Origin: Chromobacterium sp. IIBBL 290-4
GTDB taxonomy: Bacteria > Pseudomonadota > Gammaproteobacteria > Burkholderiales > Chromobacteriaceae
Length of the DNA: 64,000 nucleotides
Assembly (NCBI RefSeq): GCF_024207115.1
Contig: NZ_CP100128.1
Location: 4,402,001 to 4,466,000, forward strand
Direction of reading: 5' to 3'
Shown here: one piece after another, positions 48,454 to 58,792 of the stretch
How the letters are laid out: every line of letters begins with the position of its first letter
How positions within the stretch are numbered: position 1 is the first letter of the stretch
Program-made: the position numbers and the translations under genes
Notes under the pieces: model-generated
Databases searched by the model: none
What the model saw: only the letters and a program-made list of their open reading frames with translations
Told to the model about the DNA's origin: nothing

Positions 48454-49643
48454 CAAACCACCAGTTCGAGGTAGTCCAGCAAATCGCCCGGCTTGACCGT
48501 CTGTCCCGGTTGCAACACCGCCAGCCCATCCGCCCAGGCGCAGGACATCAACACGCCGGAACCCTGCTGCGGATAGATCTCCAGCGCCCAGCCCGCGCTG
48601 CCCATGACCTTGCGCACCCGCAGAAACTCGCTGCGTTTCGCATCGGGCTGGCTCCAGGCGAATGCCGCGGGAAGGCGTTGCGCCGACAACTCCGGCACAG
48701 CCAGGCCCATGCGCTTGAGCAGGAAGGGCAGGATCAGCGTCTGCAAGGTCACGAAGCCGGAGACCGGATTGCCCGGCAAGCCGATGAAGTCGGCATCGCC
48801 AACGCGGCCATAAGCCAGCGGCTTGCCCGGCTTGATCGCCACCTTCCACAAATTCAACTCGCCTTCGGCTTCCACCGCCGCCTTGACGTGATCCTCCTCG
48901 CCCACCGATACGCCGCCGCAGGTGATCACCACATCGGCCACAGCCGCTGCGTCGCGCAGCAACTCGCGGGTCGGTTCCAGCGCATCGCCCACCATGCCCA
49001 GGTCTATCACCTCGCAGCCCAGCTTGTGCAGGGCCGGCAACAACCAGTAGGCATTGGAGTTGTAGATTTGGCCGGCCGCCAAGGGCTGGCCCGGCTCCAC
49101 CAGCTCGTCGCCGGTCAGGAACACCGCCACGCGCAAGGGCGGCAACACCGGCAGCGTCGGCAGGCCGATCGAAGCCGCCAGGCCCAGATCAGCCGCCGTG
49201 ATGCGCTTGCCGGCCTCCAGAATGCGCTGGCCAACGGCAATGTCCTCGCCGCGGCGGCGAATGTTCTGGCCCGGCTGCGGCGCGGCGGAGAAACTCACCA
49301 AACCTTGCTCGTCCACCGTCGCCTGCTCCTGCATCACTACCGCGTCGGCCCCGGCGGGAATCGGCGCACCGGTAAAAATCCGCGCCGCCGTGCCGGCCTG
49401 CAAAGGTATAGGGGCGCTGCCGGCGGGGATGCGCTGCGAAACCGGCAGCGCGGCCGCCGCATCGGCGACGCGGACCGCATAGCCATCCATCGCGCTGTTG
49501 TCGCCAGGCGGCACATCGATGGCGGCGATGACAGGCTGCGCCAGCACGCCGTCCAGCGCCTCCAGCAACGGCGCTTGATGGGAGTATTGCAGAGGCCGCG
49601 CGCGCTCAAGCAGCCAGTCGCGGGCTTGTTGGAAGCTCAACAT
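48453..49643 (-). CDS. moeA: Molybdopterin molybdenumtransferase MoeA
   Basis: The product is 396 aa from the ATG at 49643 (AGGA eight bases upstream). Landmarks are PPGDNSAMDGYAVR, RIFTGAPIPAGADAVVMQE, VFLTGDELVEPGQPLAAGQIYNSN, TCGGVSVGEEDHVKAAVE and FIGLPGNPVSGFVTLQ. It inserts molybdate into molybdopterin in cofactor synthesis. Confidence 0.96.
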   Translation of the reverse strand: MLSFQQARDWLLERARPLQYSHQAPLLEALDGVLAQPVIAAIDVPPGDNSAMDGYAVRVADAAAALPVSQRIPAGSAPIPLQAGTAARIFTGAPIPAGADAVVMQEQATVDEQGLVSFSAAPQPGQNIRRRGEDIAVGQRILEAGKRITAADLGLAASIGLPTLPVLPPLRVAVFLTGDELVEPGQPLAAGQIYNSNAYWLLPALHKLGCEVIDLGMVGDALEPTRELLRDAAAVADVVITCGGVSVGEEDHVKAAVEAEGELNLWKVAIKPGKPLAYGRVGDADFIGLPGNPVSGFVTLQTLILPFLLKRMGLAVPELSAQRLPAAFAWSQPDAKRSEFLRVRKVMGSAGWALEIYPQQGSGVLMSCAWADGLAVLQPGQTVKPGDLLDYLELVV

Positions 49644-49741
49644 GGGGAAATCCTGTTTCAGTTGGCGCCGCAGCGCCGGAATGCTTGTCATCATAGCATG
49701 GCAAGCGCGCGCGCTTTCTGCCCTGGGTCAGGCCTACAGAC

Positions 49742-49776
49742 GCAAAAAAGCCCGCTGCGGACAGCGGGCTTTGGCA
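49742..49776 (-). terminator. Terminator of the nucleoside ABC operon
   Basis: Read leftward, AAGCCCGCTGTCCGCAGCGGGCTTTTTTG is a strong stem with T run, about 20 bases after the last permease gene. Confidence 0.92.
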
Positions 49777-49791
49777 TGCGCGGCGCAGCGA

Positions 49792-50757
49792 TCAGCGCGA
49801 CTTGACGAAAGGCACGCCAATGGCCTTGGGCGCCAGGGCGCGGCCAACGAAGCCTGCCAGCAGCAGCACGGTCAGCACGTAGGGAATCACCGCGATGGCT
49901 TGCGACGGGATCTGCCCCACCACCGGCAGCGCCACGCCTTCCATGCGGATCTGGATCGCGTCGGCGAAGGCGAACAGCAAGCAGCCGATCACCGCCGGCA
50001 CCGGACGCCACTTGCCGAAGATCAGCGCAGCCAGCGCCAAAAAGCCCTTGCCCGCCGTCATTTCCTTGATGAAGCTGCCGGTCTGGTAGACGGACAGATA
50101 GGTGCCGGCCATGCCGCACAGCACGCCGTTCCAGAACAAGGCGGTATAACGCACCTTGGCCACCGAGATGCCGGCGGTGTCCGCCGCGTGCGGGTTTTCG
50201 CCCACGGCGCGCAGGCGCAGGCCGAAACGGGTCTTGTACAGCACCCAGGTCACCAGCGGGATCACGATGAATATGGTGAGGTAGACCAGGATGCTGTGGC
50301 CGGACAGCAGCTTGCTGTACACCAGGCCCAGCACCGGCACATCGCGCAGCGCGTCCGCGAACGGCAGCACGATTTCATGGAAGCGGCCGTCGTCCGGCAG
50401 CTGCGGCGAGTTGCCGCCCTGCTGGAACCAGGCCAGGCCCAGCACCGGCGTGATGCCGGAGGCCACGGTATTGATGGCCATGCCGGAGATCAGCTGGTTG
50501 CCGTTATAGGTGACCGACACGAAGGCGTGGATCATCGAGAACGACACCGCCGCCATCATGCCGGCCAACAGACCGATCCACGGATTGTGGGTGATGTAGG
50601 CCGCGGCGGCGGAAGCGAAAGCCGCCACCAGCATCTTACCTTCCAGGCTGATGTCCACCACGCCGGAGCGTTCGGAGAACATGCCGGCCAGCGCGGCCAG
50701 CACCAGCGGAGTGGCCACGCGCACGGTGGAGTCGAGAAGACTGAAGAACATTTCCAT
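49792..50757 (-). CDS. BMP-type (nucleoside) ABC transporter permease 2
   Basis: The product is 321 aa with about eight to nine membrane helices. TPLVLAALAGMFSERSGVVDISLEGKMLVAAFASA is the family signature, and RAVGENPHAADTAGISV the cytoplasmic coupling loop. It forms the channel with the other permease gene, one base upstream. Confidence 0.93.
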   Translation of the reverse strand: MEMFFSLLDSTVRVATPLVLAALAGMFSERSGVVDISLEGKMLVAAFASAAAAYITHNPWIGLLAGMMAAVSFSMIHAFVSVTYNGNQLISGMAINTVASGITPVLGLAWFQQGGNSPQLPDDGRFHEIVLPFADALRDVPVLGLVYSKLLSGHSILVYLTIFIVIPLVTWVLYKTRFGLRLRAVGENPHAADTAGISVAKVRYTALFWNGVLCGMAGTYLSVYQTGSFIKEMTAGKGFLALAALIFGKWRPVPAVIGCLLFAFADAIQIRMEGVALPVVGQIPSQAIAVIPYVLTVLLLAGFVGRALAPKAIGVPFVKSR

Positions 50758-50758
50758 A

Positions 50759-51850
50759 TTACTTGTCCTTGCGCTTGAACAGGCCGGCGATGAACGGCTC
50801 GAACAGGTTTTCCAGCGCGCCGCAGAACAGAATGATCAGGCCCTGGATGAACAGAATCATCTCGCGGGTGATCAGCGGTTTTTCAAACGACAGGTCGGAA
50901 CCGCCCTGGGTCAGCGCGCCGAACAGCAGCGCGGACAAAATGATGCCCACCGGGTGGTTGCGGCCCATCAGCGCCACGGCGATGCCGACGAAGCCCACGC
51001 CATTGGTGAACAGCACGTTCATGCGGTGCGAGGAGCCCAGCAAATCATTGACCGAGGCCAGGCCCGACAAAGCGCCGGACACGCACATGGCGATGATGAT
51101 GACGCGGGTCACGCTCATGCCGGCATAGCCGGCGGCGTGCTCGTTGGTGCCGACCGTGCGCAGCGCGAAGCCCCAGCGGCTGTGCCAGACGATCAGATAG
51201 AACAGCAGCGACACCACCAGCGACAGCAGGAAGCACAAGTTCAGCGGCGACTTGGGCAGGAAAGGCAGCACTTCATGCGCCTGCGAGATCCAGCCGTTTT
51301 CAGCGAACATGCGCGTGGTCGGGTTTTGCGAGCCGGCTTCGATCAATTGGTGGCTGATCAGGTACAACATCAAGGAATAGGCGATGAAGTTGAACATGAT
51401 GGTGGTCACCACGATGTGGCTGCCGCGCTTGGCTTGCAGATAAGCCGGGATATACGCCCAGGCCGCACCGAAAGCCATGGCCGCCAGCACCGCCAGCGGG
51501 ATCAGCAGATAGCCCGGCAAGGTGTGGTCGAAGCCCAGCATCACCAGCGTCACGCCCAAGCCGGCCAGATAGGCCTGGCCTTCGCCGCCGATATTGAACA
51601 GGCCGGCATGAAACGCCGTCGCCACCGCCAAGCCCGCGAAGATGAAGCTGGTGGTGTAGAACAGCGTGTAGCCTATGCCTTCGCCGTAGCCGAAGGCGCC
51701 GTTAATCAGCAACTTCAGGCATTCCCACGGATTTTCGCCGATCATCCAAGTGACCAGGCCGGTCACCAGCAGCGCCGCCATCAGGTTCAGCGCCGGCAGG
51801 ATGGTCAGCTGCGCCCAGCGCGGCAGAGTGGAAGGTTGTCCGAATTTCAA
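50759..51850 (-). CDS. BMP-type (nucleoside) ABC transporter permease 1
   Basis: The product is 363 aa with about ten helices. Landmarks are LFYTTSFIFAGLAVATAFHAGLFNIGGEGQAYLAGLG and RTVGTNEHAAGYAGMSV (coupling loop). The start overlaps the ATPase stop by 4 bases. Confidence 0.93.
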   Translation of the reverse strand: MKFGQPSTLPRWAQLTILPALNLMAALLVTGLVTWMIGENPWECLKLLINGAFGYGEGIGYTLFYTTSFIFAGLAVATAFHAGLFNIGGEGQAYLAGLGVTLVMLGFDHTLPGYLLIPLAVLAAMAFGAAWAYIPAYLQAKRGSHIVVTTIMFNFIAYSLMLYLISHQLIEAGSQNPTTRMFAENGWISQAHEVLPFLPKSPLNLCFLLSLVVSLLFYLIVWHSRWGFALRTVGTNEHAAGYAGMSVTRVIIIAMCVSGALSGLASVNDLLGSSHRMNVLFTNGVGFVGIAVALMGRNHPVGIILSALLFGALTQGGSDLSFEKPLITREMILFIQGLIILFCGALENLFEPFIAGLFKRKDK

Positions 51851-53376
51851 TGCTTGTGCCCCCCCATGAGCAAGCCGAGGGAAATGGTGTCGGCGTCCTT
51901 GGCCGCCACTTCGCCGGTGATCTGGCCGCCGGCCATCACCAGGATGCGATCCGCCAAAGCCAGGATTTCTTCAAGTTCCACCGAAACCAGCAAGATGGCC
52001 TTGCCCTGGTCGCGCAACTCGACCAGCCGTTTGTGGATGAATTCGATCGCGCCGATGTCGACGCCGCGCGTCGGCTGGCCAATCAGCAGCAGGTCCGGAT
52101 TGGCGTGGATTTCGCGCGCCAGCACCACTTTCTGCTGATTGCCGCCCGACAGCAGGCCCACGCGCAACAGCGGGTTGCCCGGGCGGATGTCGAACTGGTT
52201 GATGAAGTCGCGGGTGCGCTCCACCAGCTTTTTGCGCGAGTACAAGGGGCCGCTGCTCAGCGATTTGTCGTCGTGATAGCCCAAGATGGCGTTTTCATAG
52301 GTGGAGAACGCCTTGACCAGGCCTTCGCGCGAACGGTCTTCCGGAATGTGGCCGATGCCGCGTTCGCGGTAGACGGCCGGACGCGGCTTGCGCTTGCACG
52401 GCAGCTTGAGCAGGTCTTCGCCCTTGTAGACGATGCTGCCCGCGCTCGGCGTTTGCATGCCGGCCAGCACTTCCAGCAATTCCGACTGGCCGTTGCCGGA
52501 CACGCCGGCCACGCCGACGATCTCGCCCGCCTTGACCTGGAAGCTCAGGTTGTCCAGCAGCTTGACCTGGCGCGCGTCGATCAGGGTGAGGCCCTTGACG
52601 TCCAGCACGGCGGCTCCGGCCTGGCACTCCGCCTTGTCCACCTTCAGCGATACCTTGCGGCCCACCATCAGGTCGGCCAGTTTTTCCTTGTCCACATCGC
52701 AGGTGCGGACGTTGTCCACCACCGTGCCGGCGCGCATCACGCTGACATTGTCGGTGATGTCCATCACTTCGCGCAGCTTGTGGGTGATCAGGATCACCGT
52801 CTTGCCTTGCGCCTTCAAGGAACGCAGGATGTGGAACAGATGGTCGGCCTCTTGCGGCGTCAGCACCGCGGTCGGCTCGTCCAGAATCAGCACGTCGGCG
52901 CCGCGGTACAGCGCCTTGAGGATTTCCACCCGTTGCTGCAGGCCCACGCCCAGATCGCTGACCAGCGCATCCGGATCCACCTCCAGCGAGTAATTCTTGT
53001 TCAGTTCCTTCAGATGCTCGCGGGCCTGGTCCATGCCGCCCTTGAGCAGCCGGCCGCCTTCGGCGCCCAGCACAATGTTTTCCAGCACGGTGAAGGTATC
53101 CACCAGCATGAAGTGCTGATGCACCATGCCGATTCCCAGTTGGATCGCTTCCTGGCTGTTGCGGATGCGCGCGTCCTTGCCGTTCACGCGGATGTCGCCG
53201 CTGTCGGCCTGATAATAGCCGTACAGGATGCTCATCAGCGTCGACTTGCCGGCGCCGTTCTCGCCGATGATGCCGTGGATGCTGCCCTTGGGCACGCTCA
53301 TGGTCACATCGCGGTTGGCTTTTACGGCACCAAAGCTTTTATTGATGCCTGTTAGCTCGATGGCAAACTCGGTCAT
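51847..53376 (-). CDS. BMP-type (nucleoside) ABC transporter ATPase
   Basis: The product is 509 aa with two ABC domains, as in sugar and nucleoside importers. The first has Walker A GENGAGKST, signature LGVGLQQRVEILKAL and Walker B VLILDEPTAVL. The second has VSGNGQSELLEVLAG, signature LLSGGNQQKVVLAREI and LLIGQPTRGVD. It powers import by the two permeases. Confidence 0.95.
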   Translation of the reverse strand: MTEFAIELTGINKSFGAVKANRDVTMSVPKGSIHGIIGENGAGKSTLMSILYGYYQADSGDIRVNGKDARIRNSQEAIQLGIGMVHQHFMLVDTFTVLENIVLGAEGGRLLKGGMDQAREHLKELNKNYSLEVDPDALVSDLGVGLQQRVEILKALYRGADVLILDEPTAVLTPQEADHLFHILRSLKAQGKTVILITHKLREVMDITDNVSVMRAGTVVDNVRTCDVDKEKLADLMVGRKVSLKVDKAECQAGAAVLDVKGLTLIDARQVKLLDNLSFQVKAGEIVGVAGVSGNGQSELLEVLAGMQTPSAGSIVYKGEDLLKLPCKRKPRPAVYRERGIGHIPEDRSREGLVKAFSTYENAILGYHDDKSLSSGPLYSRKKLVERTRDFINQFDIRPGNPLLRVGLLSGGNQQKVVLAREIHANPDLLLIGQPTRGVDIGAIEFIHKRLVELRDQGKAILLVSVELEEILALADRILVMAGGQITGEVAAKDADTISLGLLMGGHKH

Positions 53377-53427
53377 TCTTCGTATGTTCCCGATCTTCGA
53401 TCAAACCCCCGTCCGGCGACGAACAAA

Positions 53428-53456
53428 CAGCCGCGATGACCTTGTCACCGCGGCTG
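53428..53456 (-). terminator. Attenuator-like hairpin between binding protein and ATPase genes
   Basis: CAGCCGCG...CGCGGCTG with an inner TGAC/GTCA stem lies between the first and second gene of the leftward operon. No T run follows, so it may protect the upstream mRNA and give excess binding protein rather than end transcription. Confidence 0.55.
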
Positions 53457-53490
53457 CTGATTCCCGGCGGCCGGGGAAATTACTGCCTGC

Positions 53491-54492
<1,002 letters not shown>

Positions 54493-54946
54493 CTCTATAA
54501 CTCTTGGAGTTTAGTTGGTCATCGCGCACAGCCCCATGCAGGCGCTGAGTGTGCAAAGTGCTTGGACTTGGGACGGCGGCCAGCGCGAAAATCGCAGCGG
54601 CATGTAGCCTTGAAACTACACCCCTGGCTGTGCCTAAGCGGCGAGTGCCTTGATTTCGTCATGCAAAACCGGTACTGCGCCGCCGTTGTCTATCTTTCTG
54701 AGCGCGGCGAATTGTAATGAGCGTTCACGCGACTGTAAACATTTTCCTCTCTACTTTGAAATATCGTGTCGCAATCGTTTCCCGCCCGCCTCGCCGCGCC
54801 AGCCAGGCCCTGCGCGCATTCTGCCGCCGCAAAACAAACTGGTCATGACAATTTGGATACAAATTGACGCCGCGCAAACGCCTTCGGCTATACCCAAAGC
54901 AGCCGCCAGCGCCTACAATCCCGCCCTTGCCTGACTGAACCTATCC
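54493..54946. other. 454-bp intergenic region with divergent promoters
   Basis: No gene is supported here. It should hold the leftward promoter of the nucleoside transporter and the rightward promoter of truC. Two inverted repeats are visible: TGTAG-N8-CTACA (54603-54620) and CAATTTG-GATA-CAAATTG (54849-54866). The middle part (54700-54790) is AT-richer. No riboswitch was recognised. Confidence 0.6.
54849..54866. promoter_or_regulatory. Perfect inverted repeat upstream of truC
   Basis: CAATTTG-GATA-CAAATTG is a perfect 7-bp inverted repeat with 4-bp centre, 80 bp before the truC start. Its core TTGGATACAA is close to the TTGTATACAA sites of some GntR-type regulators. The regulator is unknown. 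Confidence 0.45.
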
Positions 54947-55696
54947 ATGCTGCCGATACTTTATCGCGACGACGCCGTCATCGCCATCCACAAGCCCGCC
55001 AACCTGCTGGTGCACCGCACCGAGCTGGATCGCCACGAAACCCGTTTCGCCGTGCAATTGCTGCGCGATCAGATCGGCCAGCGCGTCTACCCGGTGCACC
55101 GGCTGGACAAGGGCACTTCGGGCGTGTTGCTGTTCGCGCTGGACAAGGACGTCGGCCGCGAATTGTCGCTGCAATTCGAGCGCCAAGAAGTGCAAAAACG
55201 CTATCTGGCGGTGGCGCGCGGCCACACCGGCGACGCCGGCCGCATCGACCACCCGCTCAGCCGCCGGCCGGATGACCTGGAATGGATAGGCGAAAAGGTG
55301 GAAACCGCGCCGCAGCCGGCGCAAACCGACTACCGCACGCTGGCGCGCATCGAGCTGCCCATCATGGTGGAGCGTTACCCGACCAGCCGCTACAGCCTGG
55401 TGGAGCTGACGCCGCTGACCGGCCGCCGCCACCAGCTGCGCCGCCACCTGAAGCACATCTCGCACCCCATCATCGGCGATTCCACCTACGGCAAAGGCCG
55501 CCACAACCGGATGTTCGCCGAGGCGCTGGATTGCCGCCGCATGCTGCTGGCCTGCCTGGAAATGACCGTCACCCACCCGCTGAGCGGCGAGGCGCTGCAC
55601 TTGGCCTGCCCGCTGGAAGCCGAGTTCTCGGCGCTGCTGGCGAAACTGGGCTGGCAAGAGGCGGCGCGCGACGCCAAAATCGAATTAACCATCTGA
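54947..55696 (+). CDS. truC: tRNA pseudouridine(65) synthase TruC
   Basis: The product is 249 aa. The RluA-type catalytic motif is HRLDKGTSGVLLF (Asp of RLD). It starts LPILYRDDAVIAIHKPANLLVHRTELDRHE and has GRRHQLRRHLKHISHPIIGDSTYG, the pattern of TruC, which modifies U65 in some tRNAs. It is followed closely by rlmJ. Confidence 0.93.
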   Translation: MLPILYRDDAVIAIHKPANLLVHRTELDRHETRFAVQLLRDQIGQRVYPVHRLDKGTSGVLLFALDKDVGRELSLQFERQEVQKRYLAVARGHTGDAGRIDHPLSRRPDDLEWIGEKVETAPQPAQTDYRTLARIELPIMVERYPTSRYSLVELTPLTGRRHQLRRHLKHISHPIIGDSTYGKGRHNRMFAEALDCRRMLLACLEMTVTHPLSGEALHLACPLEAEFSALLAKLGWQEAARDAKIELTI

Positions 55697-55708
55697 AAGA
55701 CAAGAACA

Positions 55709-56557
55709 ATGCTCAGCTACCGCCACGCCTTCCATGCCGGCAACCACGCCGACGTGCTCAAGCACCTGATCGAAATCGAACTGCTGAATTACCTGGGCCA
55801 GAAGGACAAGCCCTACTGGTATATCGACACCCACGCCGGCGCCGGCGCTTACTCGCTGGTGGAGGGCTACGCCACCCAGAACGCCGAATTTGAAAGCGGC
55901 ATCGCCCGGCTGTGGCAGCGCGATGACCTGCCGGAAGCCGTGCAAAACTATGTCGAGGTAGTGAAGCGGATGAACCCGGACGGCGAGCTGAAGTTCTATC
56001 CCGGCTCGCCCTGGTGCGCCGCCGACGTGATGCCGGAAAGCGACAAGCTGCGCCTGTTCGAGCTCCACCCCACCGACGCGCAGCTGCTGCAGCAAAACTT
56101 CGACGGCAGCGGCCGCCGCGTGCAAATCCAGCAGGCCAACGGCTTCGACGGCATCAAGGCGATCCTGCCACCGCCGCCGCGCCGCGCGCTGGTGCTGATC
56201 GACCCGCCCTACGAGGACAAGCGCGACTACCACAACGTCGTCACCGCGCTGAAAGAAGGACTCAAGCGCTTCGCCACTGGCGTCTACGCCGTGTGGTATC
56301 CCTGCCTGCAACGCGTGGAAATGAAGGAAATGATTCCCGAGCTGAAAAAGCTGCCGGCCAAGAGCTGGCTGCGCGCCGAGCTGCATGTGCAAGGCCCCTC
56401 CGCCGACGGTTTCGGCATGCACGGCAGCGGCATGTTCATCCTCAATGCGCCGTGGACCTTGCCGCAAACGCTGAAGGAAACCCTGCCCTATCTGGTCAAG
56501 CATCTGGGCCAGGACGCCAAGGCCAGTTTCGTGCTGGAAACCGGCGGCGATCTGTAA
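55709..56557 (+). CDS. rlmJ: 23S rRNA (adenine-2030-N6)-methyltransferase RlmJ
   Basis: The product is 282 aa: MLSYRHAFHAGNHADVLKH, YIDTHAGAGAYSL (SAM site), ALVLIDPPYEDKRDY (catalytic DPPY) and WYPCLQR are the RlmJ landmarks. It methylates A2030 of 23S rRNA. A terminator follows. Confidence 0.95.
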   Translation: MLSYRHAFHAGNHADVLKHLIEIELLNYLGQKDKPYWYIDTHAGAGAYSLVEGYATQNAEFESGIARLWQRDDLPEAVQNYVEVVKRMNPDGELKFYPGSPWCAADVMPESDKLRLFELHPTDAQLLQQNFDGSGRRVQIQQANGFDGIKAILPPPPRRALVLIDPPYEDKRDYHNVVTALKEGLKRFATGVYAVWYPCLQRVEMKEMIPELKKLPAKSWLRAELHVQGPSADGFGMHGSGMFILNAPWTLPQTLKETLPYLVKHLGQDAKASFVLETGGDL

Positions 56558-56576
56558 GCCCTCCCACTTGCCAGTG

Positions 56577-56607
56577 AAAAGACGCGCCGATGCGCGTCTT
56601 TTTTTAT
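56577..56607 (+). terminator. Terminator after rlmJ
   Basis: AAAAGACGCGC-CGAT-GCGCGTCTTTTTTT is a strong stem and T run. Confidence 0.93.
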
Positions 56608-56629
56608 TTCAAATTACTTCATTTGAAAT
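56606..56629. promoter_or_regulatory. Long perfect palindrome upstream of the nitroreductase gene
   Basis: ATTTCAAAT-TACTTC-ATTTGAAAT is a perfect 9-bp inverted repeat with 6-bp centre; a related half site, TTTAAATGAAAC, follows at 56633. It is a candidate operator about 205 bp before the gene. Confidence 0.45.
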
Positions 56630-56678
56630 TTCTTTAAATGAAACAAAATTACATGACAAACAAGACATCAGCAGCATA

Positions 56679-56691
56679 ATGCATATTGCAT
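56679..56691. promoter_or_regulatory. ATGCATATTGCAT motif upstream of the nitroreductase gene
   Basis: This 13-bp near-palindrome is identical to the core of the repeat upstream of dsbD (4080-4092). It lies about 140 bp before the nitroreductase start. Confidence 0.4.
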
Positions 56692-56833
56692 TTCACCTCG
56701 GAGCAATGCCATTCTCTTTCTCGGCCGCCGCACAGCGCGTCCGCTTATATCGATCAAATAGCATAAATCGCCCCAGCCGACTGACTCGCCCACCCTCAAC
56801 TCCGCCGGCGACTACACAGACCAGGAGAGCATG

Positions 56834-57523
56834 ATGAGCAAACTGCCGTTCAACCAGGGACAACCGCAATTCGTCCCGCTCAGCACCTATCGGCGCTACT
56901 CGGAGGCGGACATGCTGGACCGCTCCCGCGCTTATTACGAGGACATGAAACGCCGCAAAACCATACGCGAGTTCTCTGGCCAACCCGTGCCGCGCGAAAT
57001 CATAGAAAACTGCCTGCTCACCGCCAGCACCGCGCCTTCCGGCGCCAATCACCAGCCCTGGCACTTCGTCGTGGTCAGCGACCCTGCTTTGAAAAAGAAA
57101 ATCCGCGAAGGCGCGGAGGCGGAAGAAAAGGAATTCTACGAACACCGCGCGCCGCAAGAGTGGAAAGACGCGCTGGCGCCGCTGGGCACCGATGCCGACA
57201 AACCGTTCCTGGAAACCGCGCCCTATCTGATCGCCATCTTCGGCCAAAAGAAAACCGTGCTGGACGACGGCAGCGAGCTGAAGAACTACTACGTGCCGGA
57301 ATCGGTCTCCATCGCCACCGGCTTTCTGATCTCGGCGCTGCACCACGCCGGACTCGCCACGCTGACGCACACGCCCAGCCCGATGAACTTCCTCAACCAG
57401 CTGCTGGACCGCCCCGCCCACGAAAAGCCCTACATCCTGCTGGTGGTCGGCTACCCGGCGGAGCAGTGCATGGTGCCGAATATCGGCAAGAAATCGCTGG
57501 CGGAGATCGCCAGCTTCCGCTGA
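56834..57523 (+). CDS. Nitroreductase-fold flavoprotein, iodotyrosine-deiodinase-like
   Basis: The product is 229 aa from the second of two ATGs (better spaced from AGGAG). It is an FMN nitroreductase: [70 protein letters not shown]. The segment [17 protein letters not shown]...[17 protein letters not shown] keeps the Glu, Tyr and Lys that hold the substrate zwitterion in iodotyrosine deiodinase. It may reduce halogenated tyrosines or phenols; the true substrate is not known. Confidence 0.85.
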   Translation: MSKLPFNQGQPQFVPLSTYRRYSEADMLDRSRAYYEDMKRRKTIREFSGQPVPREIIENCLLTASTAPSGANHQPWHFVVVSDPALKKKIREGAEAEEKEFYEHRAPQEWKDALAPLGTDADKPFLETAPYLIAIFGQKKTVLDDGSELKNYYVPESVSIATGFLISALHHAGLATLTHTPSPMNFLNQLLDRPAHEKPYILLVVGYPAEQCMVPNIGKKSLAEIASFR

Positions 57524-57536
57524 GCCGTCAAGCAAA

Positions 57537-57566
57537 GGGCGGCCGCAAGCCCATATGCGGCCGCCC
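57537..57566. terminator. Bidirectional hairpin between convergent genes
   Basis: GGGCGGCCGCA...TGCGGCCGCCC is an 11-bp perfect stem between the nitroreductase gene and the leftward hydrolase gene. T runs are poor on both sides. Confidence 0.6.
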
Positions 57567-57597
57567 ATTCCTCCTGTCGTTACAGCAAGAAAGCCGG

Positions 57598-58626
57598 CTA
57601 GGGCCCAGCCGAGAATGCCTGCCTTAGAAAATCGGCCACCCACACCGGAGATTGCTCCCGCCCATCCGCATCTCCGCCCAACGTCACGCCTTTGCTCAGG
57701 CAGGCGCGCGCCTGCCTCTGCGCGGCCCCGCCGGACAAAACGCGATTGCCGTCCAACATGAAGAAATTGCCGGAATCCAGATCATGCCAGCCATGGCATA
57801 GGCGGGCGCTAGTCGCCTCGGCGACAGGATGAGGGAGAGTGAATCGGTCGAAACCATGGTAGGCGTTGGGGAATATCTTCATTGTCAGCCGGGCGCCCTT
57901 CGCTTGCAATTCTTCGGCATAAGCCTCGCATGCCGCCGCAGGCGTGTAATCGTCCTTGCCGCCCAGCAGCATCAGCAGCGGCGAGCCATCCAGACGCTTG
58001 GCCTCATAAGGGATGCTGCAGCTAGGATAAAAAGCGATATGCGCGGCAAACCGCAAATCGTCCTGGATCAGCGCCTGCCGAAAAGGTTCCAGCATCGAGT
58101 AGAGCGCGGCGACGCCTCCGCGCGAAAAACCCATCACCGCGATTCGCTGCGCATCGATGGCCGGGTGCGTCGCCAGCAGCCGCAAAGCGGCAAAGGCGTC
58201 CGCGATATCTGCCGCCATGGACAGCTGCGTCTGATCGCTTTCGGTTTGCTTGATCCGCCGGCCGGTAAAACTATCGACCACAAAGCTGGCGTAGCCCAGC
58301 TGGTTCATTCGCCGCGCCCACTGCCGCTCCCCCCGATTGACGCCGCTGCTGCCATGCAAAATGACGACAGCGGGAACCTTGCCTTGGGCCTGGCTGGGCA
58401 ACGCCAGCATTCCCGTCACCACCGCCCTGTCCATAGGCTGGCGTCGAACAAAATCCATGATCTGCCGCGGCGTGACCGACTCAAACGCAATCGCGCCGAC
58501 GCGGCCATCCGCCAAGCTCGCGGCGGGCGCGGGGCCAATCGATATTCCGGAGGCCTCCGCGGCGCTCCCGGCTAAAAAACAAGCAAACAGGCCAAGGGCA
58601 CAGCCTCGCTTCAGCATCGACAACAT
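57598..58626 (-). CDS. Exported dienelactone-hydrolase-like protein
   Basis: The product is 342 aa. A signal peptide (MLKRGCALGLFACFLAGSAAEASG) is followed by an alpha/beta-hydrolase: VPAVVILHGSSGVNRGERQWA, nucleophile VMGFSRGGVAAL, acid GGKDDYTPA and late His NAYHGFDRF. It then has a C-terminal extension of about 70 residues with two Cys. The substrate is unknown. The ATG at 58626 or the one three codons later may be used. Confidence 0.87.
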   Translation of the reverse strand: MLSMLKRGCALGLFACFLAGSAAEASGISIGPAPAASLADGRVGAIAFESVTPRQIMDFVRRQPMDRAVVTGMLALPSQAQGKVPAVVILHGSSGVNRGERQWARRMNQLGYASFVVDSFTGRRIKQTESDQTQLSMAADIADAFAALRLLATHPAIDAQRIAVMGFSRGGVAALYSMLEPFRQALIQDDLRFAAHIAFYPSCSIPYEAKRLDGSPLLMLLGGKDDYTPAAACEAYAEELQAKGARLTMKIFPNAYHGFDRFTLPHPVAEATSARLCHGWHDLDSGNFFMLDGNRVLSGGAAQRQARACLSKGVTLGGDADGREQSPVWVADFLRQAFSAGP

Positions 58627-58792
58627 GGCTCCCGCCTCCCAGGTTTCAAAGCCCCGCTCTCAGATCCGGCGTCGATGCTTATCTATCTCGCCGCCCGCCG
58701 CGCCGGAAGGCGCGCCCCTGCATCCGTCCGCGCAAGAAGGGCGCCGCCATGGTATGCTGCGCGCCCGGCACCCGCATTTCTACACACATAGC

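Noticed and set aside
51850..53355. Rightward 501-codon frame opposite the ABC ATPase
   Set aside because: It mirrors the ATPase gene codon by codon (GC-rich third positions leave the antisense frame open) and has no ribosome site or family similarity.
54493..54946. Riboswitch or tRNA gene in the long intergenic region
   Set aside because: No conserved purine-riboswitch loops or cloverleaf pattern could be made out; only short inverted repeats are visible.
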